Of a DNA stretch of 41,434 bases, positions 18,148-24,200 are shown piece by piece (the stretch's first letter is position 1; every line of letters starts with the position of its first letter). The notes beneath the pieces are model-generated. The model was given only the letters and a program-made list of their open reading frames with translations, was not told the DNA's origin and did not search any database. Source of the DNA: an uncultured cyanobacterium (GTDB lineage Bacteria; Cyanobacteriota; Cyanobacteriia; Cyanobacteriales; Nostocaceae); NCBI GenBank assembly GCA_903903925.1, contig CAIVAU010000004.1, positions 1 through 41,434 on the forward strand, given 5' to 3'. Both the position numbers and the translations under genes were made by a program.

Positions 18148-18576
18148 TATTTTCTGCTACCCTCACACCATTTGATCCCAATTTTCTATTTATCAAACCT
18201 AATGATGATCATGACAGATGAAGGATCAATAATTAGTTATTGATCGGATGTATTCTTCTTTATAAGAATTTTCATGGTCAATAGTTAAGGATATTTATAC
18301 TTAATAGTTAAGGAATGACTATTTATTAGTTATATTTTGGTTATTAAAAAATAATCAATTTTAAAGCAGAATTTCGCAGCAGATGAGACCCGTGACAATG
18401 TTTAAAGGCTATCGCAGTCTGGGTTGGGGAAAAGGTTAAAGGACTTTTCTTCCCCTTTGCCCCTCTCCCTTTTTGGATCACTAGGAACATTCTCGTCAAG
18501 TGCGATCGCCCCCTACGCTACTGCACATCTTTTGGCAGAGGTTTATCGTTAAATTGCAAGTCCCTGACGGAGTCTT
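18148..18576. other. Gap upstream of the porin gene
   Basis: About 430 bases with AT-rich sequence (18170-18370) that probably contains the porin promoter. No ORF with recognisable content is seen. The stretch 18420-18560 contains HIP1-like GCGATCGCC and GC-richer sequence but no clear coding remnant. Confidence 0.35.
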
Positions 18577-18723
18577 ATGCATAATCCTTATCAAGGAGTT
18601 GAGTCAGTTGCTGAAATGATTGCACGTTTAGTCTGCGACTATGAAGCGCGACAAGCAGCCCAAGCAAGAAAGGAACCTAAAATTTTTAAGAATTCAGGAG
18701 CGAGAATTCAGCATAACTCCTAA
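18577..18723 (+). CDS. Small hypothetical ORF, 48 residues (element cargo)
   Basis: ATG at 18577 to TAA at 18721-18723, encoding MHNPYQGVESVAEMIARLVC, then a charged, Ala/Gln-rich helix (DYEARQAAQARKEPK). The last about ten codons run through an AGGAGCGAGAATTC repeat unit, so the natural C-terminus may have been shorter. No close ribosome site is visible. No family was recognised. It could be a true small protein or a remnant. Convergent with the COX-like gene. Confidence 0.3.
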   Translation: MHNPYQGVESVAEMIARLVCDYEARQAAQARKEPKIFKNSGARIQHNS

Positions 18724-18737
18724 CCCCTAACTCCTCA

Positions 18738-20378
18738 TCAAACTGGTTTCCAATCTTCGCGATAAAAAGAAACTCTATAATTTTTCCCTTGAGGAATATT
18801 ACGATGCACCAATTGAGAAAGGGTTTTTGTATTCTGAATCTCCTCCCAACCTATTGGTGAAAAAGTTTCTGGATTGAAGACATTTTCTGATACCAGAGGA
18901 TTGGTCAAAGCTTGAGAAAAGGCATCAATTGCTATCAGTCGTTCCACTAAAGTAGGTAAGGCAGAATTTTTCCGCAGATCTTCTGCATACAGTCCTACAT
19001 ATAACTCAATATTGTCTACATGACCATACAATCGTTTCAGTTCTTTTTGAACATTTTCATTGCTACTAATCTGATTAAAATTCGTCACCCGTGGATATTT
19101 ACACATCTCACGATAATCGTTATAGCTTCTTAATTTGGCAGCGCGACCTAAACGAATACTTGCCAACTCAGTTTCGATGAGAAAATCCGATGTATTAAAT
19201 AAACTCAGTTGTGCTGCTGGCTGGGAGCAACTCTCCTCAAATATAGCTCCCAACCCTTTGTTGATAATCATTTCATTGTTCCACATTGAGTCGGGTATGG
19301 ACATTTCCTTCCCATCGTGAATGAGAGTGTCTGGCAGCATACTATGCCAGCGATAGACTAAGGTAAATTCTACCGTCATCCAATTCTGGCGATACCATTT
19401 TTCATTAGTAAACGCCAGAGGGTCGGTAAAGAAGTTAAAGTTAAAGGAACTAATGTGGTTGATATAATCCTCAATCACAATCTTCATAATCTCAACTGTC
19501 AAAATATTTCTCGCTGTTTGGAAAAGGCGTTCATCATCCCAAGTTGGATAATTTTTTGCCAAGAGGTCGCACAAGCGATTATGTTCTCTTAAGCAAAGAA
19601 CATTTATCATGACATAGCCAATTTGCACATTGACCCGTTCTAATTCTACCCCCATCGCAAATAACTGTCGTTTTTTTTCTGGGGGGAAACTCTCAGATTT
19701 AGGAACGAATTCATTGTCTACTACATGGGGTATTCCTTTGAATTCTTCCTTGGGTTGTCCATTTTCATCATAGTAAAAAGGAGGATATTCCTCCCCATTG
19801 ATCATTTGGCTTTTTAGCTTCCCCCCTTGATGAGATCTCAGCAGGTGCGTAATTGTTGGGTTCAACCCATAGACATTACATAAATCAATTTGGTGGTTGG
19901 ATGTATTCTTGAGGTGATTTTGGCGATCAGTCCGCAGAAAACTATCAGTAAACCATTGGACAAAGTACGGGAAGATCAGAGAGGATTTTGGCGAGTATAG
20001 AGTCTCTCCGGTTTTCTTATATAACACCGCCAGATCCTCAACAGGAGGAAGATTTTTTTCAAATTCTTCAGTCGGAGCTAAATTAACTCCTACATAATTT
20101 TTATCGGTTAAAGGTTTCCAATCAGTAGGTGGTAAATGCAGTGCGTAATAGTTTCGATCTGTTAATGACTCCCAAGAGGTGTAGGGAGACATCGTACTAA
20201 ACTGGTAGGGTCGAGTCGGAATTTGTAAGAGGGTGTAATTAATGAGAAATTTGTTGATTTTTTTTTTGAGAGCATCGTTGCTCTGAATGAAGTTCCATAT
20301 TGGCTTTAGATTAGTTAAAACAAACGTCTGAAGTGTGTTTTTAAATCCGTCTCTCGATGTGTCTCTTTTGGTGTTCAT
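18738..20378 (-). CDS. Cyclooxygenase-like haem fatty-acid dioxygenase (element cargo)
   Basis: A protein of 546 residues of the animal-type haem peroxidase/cyclooxygenase superfamily. Aligned by eye with mammalian COX, LREHNRLCDLL, LFQTARNILTVE, KIVIEDYINH and LYGHVDNIELY all match. The catalytic Tyr and proximal haem His are kept in YRWHSMLPD (Y342, H345). At the position of the COX distal His (Q-H-F-T-H), this protein has QWFTD, with Asp145, so classic peroxidase activity may be weak. The EGF and membrane-binding parts of COX are absent. It probably oxygenates unsaturated fatty acids to hydroperoxides; the product is not known. The DUF2235 hydrolase gene lies 102 bases upstream on the same strand. 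Confidence 0.87.
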   Translation of the reverse strand: MNTKRDTSRDGFKNTLQTFVLTNLKPIWNFIQSNDALKKKINKFLINYTLLQIPTRPYQFSTMSPYTSWESLTDRNYYALHLPPTDWKPLTDKNYVGVNLAPTEEFEKNLPPVEDLAVLYKKTGETLYSPKSSLIFPYFVQWFTDSFLRTDRQNHLKNTSNHQIDLCNVYGLNPTITHLLRSHQGGKLKSQMINGEEYPPFYYDENGQPKEEFKGIPHVVDNEFVPKSESFPPEKKRQLFAMGVELERVNVQIGYVMINVLCLREHNRLCDLLAKNYPTWDDERLFQTARNILTVEIMKIVIEDYINHISSFNFNFFTDPLAFTNEKWYRQNWMTVEFTLVYRWHSMLPDTLIHDGKEMSIPDSMWNNEMIINKGLGAIFEESCSQPAAQLSLFNTSDFLIETELASIRLGRAAKLRSYNDYREMCKYPRVTNFNQISSNENVQKELKRLYGHVDNIELYVGLYAEDLRKNSALPTLVERLIAIDAFSQALTNPLVSENVFNPETFSPIGWEEIQNTKTLSQLVHRNIPQGKNYRVSFYREDWKPV

Positions 20379-20480
20379 AATTGTTTGGTACTCTTCTGTT
20401 TGTGTAGATTTAACCGTTTGATTCTGTGCAATGCTGATCTTTGAGTTTCATTAAAAATGATGAAATGTCAAGAGTTCGTA

Positions 20481-21500
20481 TTAATTCAGTTCGGAATTCA
20501 GTTTGGCGATAATCTTTTCTAGATTCTTGGGCCGATAGTCCTTGCGACTTTTTAAACGGTTGAGAGTGCTGTCATGAATGTCTTCAACTACATCGCCGAC
20601 ATCTCGAAATTTGATTCCTGCCAGTTTAAAGAATCCAACATCGTTTTTAAAGTCACATTTATAATTGGGGTTGATGCCTGTGGGAATCACACTTGTATCG
20701 AAGTCAAGTCCCAATCCTAGATTCCTAGTGGAATCAATCATCCACTGTAAGGCAGCATCTGATAACCCGCTATGTTCCTGAGTTCCACCACCAACGCAGC
20801 CGTGTTCACCTGGAAACCACTTTTCAATTACCCGCTGGTTTTCAGCCTCGGGATGCTTCTTCATGCGAGTGACATCAAAGATTTCGCGGATTTCGTCGAT
20901 CGCCACCGCGTGTAACCCATTCTGAATTTTTCTGTTTAAGGTGGTATCGTGGAATCTGTACCGCTTATTAAGCTGGTCGTTAAACTTCTTGAAGGCAGGA
21001 ATTCCAGGAATGCCAAGAGCCCCAACGGTGTCAAAACAACCAATCAAGGTGATCGGGACGCTAGCACCGTAAGTTGCACGGTATTCTACTGCTTTTTGAT
21101 CCCTAGGTTTAATACCTCGGTCACGGTAAAGCTCGTAAGCTTCATGTGTTTTGGTAACATGGGGTCGGTCTAGGAGCCCTGAGCAGTAGATCATCCCTGC
21201 TAAACTTCTAACTGTGTAAGCACCTCGGCTGAAGCCGAACAGATAAATTTCGTCACCATCAACATAATTGAGACTGAGAAATCGGTAGCAATCTTCTATA
21301 TTTGTATCGATTCCTACTCCAGTAGCCCCACCTAAAATCTTCTGACTATCGGTTCCAATGCCTGGGTCATAGAATATGACCTGCGGAATACCATCACTGG
21401 CGATCGGTTTCACGGATTGAGCCAACTTAACTACATTGCTTGGATAGGCACTGGTTAACTGTTGCCAAGTTCCATCACAACAAATAACAAGACGTTTCAT
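20481..21500 (-). CDS. DUF2235 alpha/beta-hydrolase (Tle1-like lipase fold; element cargo)
   Basis: A protein of 339 residues. It begins KRLVICCDGTWQ, the DUF2235 start motif, and has the nucleophile elbow GFSRGAY with Ser91 (G-x-S-x-G). GCFDTVGALGIPG supplies a likely acidic residue and ...GEHGCVGGG the likely His. The domain is shared with the T6SS phospholipase effector Tle1, but many members are housekeeping hydrolases. There is no signal peptide, so it is cytoplasmic. It lies just upstream of the COX-like dioxygenase and downstream of the recombinase. A lipase freeing fatty acids for the dioxygenase is an attractive reading of the pair, but this is inference. Confidence 0.85.
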   Translation of the reverse strand: MKRLVICCDGTWQQLTSAYPSNVVKLAQSVKPIASDGIPQVIFYDPGIGTDSQKILGGATGVGIDTNIEDCYRFLSLNYVDGDEIYLFGFSRGAYTVRSLAGMIYCSGLLDRPHVTKTHEAYELYRDRGIKPRDQKAVEYRATYGASVPITLIGCFDTVGALGIPGIPAFKKFNDQLNKRYRFHDTTLNRKIQNGLHAVAIDEIREIFDVTRMKKHPEAENQRVIEKWFPGEHGCVGGGTQEHSGLSDAALQWMIDSTRNLGLGLDFDTSVIPTGINPNYKCDFKNDVGFFKLAGIKFRDVGDVVEDIHDSTLNRLKSRKDYRPKNLEKIIAKLNSELN

Positions 21501-21739
21501 AATTTTCTTTCAAACTCTTTGAGTAATTTGAGCAACTGTTTATCCACAAGTGGGTTCACTATAGAACCAGAGCAAAAAGATCTAAATCAGTCTTGACAAA
21601 AAATTGCTTATTAGTCTATCATTTAACTTCTCCCTTTGCGAGCCGAGAATTTAACTCATAGCTATTATCCACCAAATTGCAATCATAAATTCCTGATTTA
21701 ATAAAATTCATTGGGCATTACTAACCCTAGTGAAGTTTT

Positions 21740-23326
21740 CTAAATCCGCAGCCTGACCTCTACCACTTTCCCTTCATCCACGACCGCACACATAATGCAC
21801 TCCCGTAGCAGGCGTTTTTTATCCACAGGGTTCTGTATCCCTTTCCAAAAATCCCTGTTGCGGAATGCAGATATAATCCTTTCTCGGCTGATGAGCATTG
21901 CTTGGTTAGTTCTTTCCCCAGTGTTAAGCAACTCCGTAATCTGCAAGCGCAGATCCTGTTTAGCTGTTTTGATCGCGGGGTTATTACCAGGTATAGATTC
22001 AAGAGCTTGGAGTTGCGATCGCAATTCCATTAACTCTTGACTTTCGGTTACAGGTGTGCTGGTTTGTTCCCCCAGTAAAGAAAGGCGTTCTGCTTCTTGG
22101 ACGAGAAATTCAACAATTTGGTCTTCTAAGTCAAGGTTGGTAATAGCATTTTTATGCCGGCACATACCACTTTTTAGGTAATAGGTGCATTGGTAATATG
22201 ATTTAAAGTTGCCGTCTTTGCTTTGATAGGTTGAGACTTTGACAAATTTAGCGTTGCATTTGGCACAAAATATCAGACCTTGGAAAATATTAAGTTTTTG
22301 TGGATCGCGATCGCCATGGGATGCCCATGAATTCTTGCGGTTACTACGGATAATTTCTTTAATTTCTTGGTGCTGTTCAAATGTAATTAATGTTTGGTCG
22401 TCGTGTGTGTTCCAAAAAACGCTGATCTCATCAAAGGACTTTTTATGACCATTCTCCTTAACCGTACTATAAGGAGTACCACCAGCCAGCACTGGATTAG
22501 TTAACCAATCCCGAATACCAGTTGTCGTCCATCTCAGTCCTGAGTATGGGTAACGCAAACCAGCATTAGACTTTTCGTCTACTTTCTTCTTTAATGTTTT
22601 TTGGGTAAGGGTATCCTCTTCATCAATTGCGTAATTACCTGATTTTCTGACGTATTTTTCAGAGCATTTTGAACCGATACCAAAGAACTCGTTTAATCTT
22701 TTAGCTGTTTGTGTGCAACTACCAACCTGATAAAAGATTTTCAATATCAGTTGTGCAACTTCAACGACAGATAATTCTTGCTTATTATCAATCAGACAAA
22801 TACATCTGTCGTGATTAAAAACGTATTTGTCACCTTCAGTTTTGTAACCAAACGGTGCATAAAAATTACTTTTCTTTTCTTTGCGACGGAGTTCCCGCTC
22901 CTTACGGATTCGCAAGCCCAGCATTTTAACCTCATGCTTAGCTACATCTAAGCGAATATCAACTGTCAGTTCTCCCCCAACTGAATCCAAGTCGAACGGG
23001 TCATCGATCGCAACTGGTTGAATCTTTTTCTTTTGAAGTTCGCTGATTAGTTTGTAAAAGATAACTTGTGATGCTGCGACTCGATCTAATCGCGTAAATT
23101 TTAAGAATTTGATCTGGTGATTAACTGGAAGTTCCTGGACTGCTTTAATTAAGTTCAACAGACCCTTGCGGTCATGCTTAGTACGTTTGTCAATATCAAA
23201 AAAAATTTTATTAGCACCAGCATCCCGCAACCGCTGCATTTGGTTGAGCAGCGCATCTTTGTCCTGTGCTTGTTCGTCGGTCGATACCCTCGCATAGCCC
23301 CATGACTCAAAATCCGCAGAACCCAT
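21740..23326 (-). CDS. XisF-like large serine recombinase
   Basis: A protein of 528 residues. The N-terminal resolvase domain has GYARVSTDEQ (Arg13, catalytic Ser15) and the conserved FTRLDRVA (Arg79, Arg82). A 'Recombinase' domain follows (APFGYKTEGD), then a zinc ribbon (IFCAKCNAKF ... YYQC ... GMCRHKNA) and a C-terminal coiled coil. The length and layout match XisF of the Anabaena fdxN element and related developmental recombinases. No frameshift or missing motif is seen, so it should be active. Its start lies 54 bases inside the right arm of the element, pointing inward, so its promoter overlaps the attachment site. Excision would separate this gene from its present upstream sequence, a possible self-limiting switch (inference). 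Some family members also need a directionality factor, which is not obvious inside the element. Confidence 0.93.
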   Translation of the reverse strand: MGSADFESWGYARVSTDEQAQDKDALLNQMQRLRDAGANKIFFDIDKRTKHDRKGLLNLIKAVQELPVNHQIKFLKFTRLDRVAASQVIFYKLISELQKKKIQPVAIDDPFDLDSVGGELTVDIRLDVAKHEVKMLGLRIRKERELRRKEKKSNFYAPFGYKTEGDKYVFNHDRCICLIDNKQELSVVEVAQLILKIFYQVGSCTQTAKRLNEFFGIGSKCSEKYVRKSGNYAIDEEDTLTQKTLKKKVDEKSNAGLRYPYSGLRWTTTGIRDWLTNPVLAGGTPYSTVKENGHKKSFDEISVFWNTHDDQTLITFEQHQEIKEIIRSNRKNSWASHGDRDPQKLNIFQGLIFCAKCNAKFVKVSTYQSKDGNFKSYYQCTYYLKSGMCRHKNAITNLDLEDQIVEFLVQEAERLSLLGEQTSTPVTESQELMELRSQLQALESIPGNNPAIKTAKQDLRLQITELLNTGERTNQAMLISRERIISAFRNRDFWKGIQNPVDKKRLLRECIMCAVVDEGKVVEVRLRI

Positions 23327-23366
23327 ACTCAGTAATCTTTATAACGACTACAGAATTTACTTTACA

Positions 23367-23382
23367 CTATAAACCTGACTTG
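23367..23382. repeat. Right attachment site: 14-bp element arm plus TG core
   Basis: CTATAAACCTGACT (23367-23380) is the exact inverse of the left arm, followed by TG (23381-23382) and then flv3 sequence TACCAG. In a circular excised element the right arm, one TG and the left arm would form a 30-bp perfect palindrome around the dinucleotide, as in serine-integrase attP sites. Confidence 0.88.
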
Positions 23383-23763
23383 TACCAGATTTTCTAGAAA
23401 TTGGAGTGCAACTTTCGATGCTAAAACGGTAGCTCTGGGAGCTAACTGGAGAACGTCTTCAACTAAGCCACTGTGGTCTGGCTCTGTGTGGCTGACAATG
23501 ATATAGTCAATTGCTTTCGGGTTGACAAGGCTTTTGAGGGTGTCTAAATACAGGTCACGAAACTTCGTGTGAGCAGTATCAACCAAAGCTATCCGGTCAC
23601 CCTTAATCAAATATGAGTTGTAGGTGGTACCGTTTTGCAGTCCAAACTCAATATCAAAGCGATCTCGATCCCAGTCAAGAGAGCGAATCGCCGTCGTATT
23701 AGGAGCAATTTCAACAGTTTGTATAGTTAGCCGTTTTTGGGCGTTCTCTGTGAGAGCTACCAT
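23381..23763 (-). CDS. flv3: flv3, 5' part (N-terminal 127 codons), interrupted by the element
   Basis: It begins MVALTENAQKRLTIQT and carries the canonical diiron motif SHTEPDHSG (His92, Glu94, Asp96, His97), so the rejoined protein is an Flv3/Flv4-type oxygen-reducing subunit. The last flavodiiron residues are LQFLENLV; after the CA of the core the frame reads six element codons and stops at 23362-23364. The ATG at 23763 is chosen because AGGGAG lies 7 bases upstream; a GTG 18 bases earlier is unlikely. On its own this part would make a useless 130-residue fragment. Total rejoined length, 1,719 bases, is divisible by three and fits the family (about 570-580 residues). Confidence 0.93.
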
Positions 23764-23782
23764 TAGTTGTCTCCCTTGCACA

Positions 23783-24200
23783 TATTATTAGTCTTTTCTT
23801 CTGTCTTTATTTTGGTCATAATTACTTTTGTAAAGTTGTCAAAAATTTTATATTTTCCCAAATTCACTTTGTATCAAATATTTCTATTTTATGTGAGAAT
23901 TCAGGAGTCAGGAGTCAGGAGTCAGAATTTATCTTTCTTTTGGTATCTATATCGAGAGTGAAAGATGGTTTCTGTTGTCTTCTGATTCTTTAACAATTCT
24001 GACGGATGTACTTACGTTTTTATCATACAGAATTCAGGAGTCCGGAGTCAGAATTGAGAATTGATCTGAAAAAAGTAGTAAATTACTTCCTCTTCTGTAG
24101 AAAATTAGGGTAAGCTGATGCAGTGCAATGGAGTGTCAAGGGTGCATTTACTAAATTATTACGTAAAAGTGGAGTTCCATCTCCCCACTCCCCATTACCC
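23783..24200. other. flv3 upstream region with dispersed repeats
   Basis: About 420 bases without a gene. It contains GGAGTCA-type repeat copies at 23894-23926 (AGGAGTC three times between GAATT arms) and 24029-24052. The second copy has a changed base that creates TCCGGA (24041-24046). The AT-rich part 23790-23890 probably holds the flv3 core promoter. No NtcA-type GTA-N8-TAC site was found by eye. Confidence 0.5.

Larger units (their letters stand above)
13546..23382. mobile_element. flv3 interruption element (9,837 bp) with XisF-like serine recombinase
   Basis: The boundaries are set by three independent facts. The two flv3 halves stop being flavodiiron sequence exactly there. Perfect 14-bp inverted arms sit at both ends next to TG dinucleotides. 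The recombinase gene starts 54 bases inside the right arm. Excision at TG leaves GGATCG-TG-TACCAG on the plus strand, restoring Leu-Val-His-Asp-Pro in frame. The cargo is an MFS permease, an anion permease, a porin, a small ORF, a COX-like dioxygenase and a DUF2235 hydrolase. This matches the architecture of heterocyst developmental excision elements (recombinase at one edge, unrelated cargo). The excision itself is inferred, not shown. Confidence 0.9.

Noticed and set aside
13546..23380. Inverted 14-bp ends read as an inversion switch rather than an excision element
   Set aside because: Inverted arms alone would suggest inversion, but inversion would not reconnect the two flv3 halves. Joining at the direct TG core restores the gene in frame, and symmetric arms are expected of a serine-integrase attP.
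23783..24200. NtcA-binding site upstream of flv3
   Set aside because: No GTA-N8-TAC match with a good spacing was found by eye on either strand.
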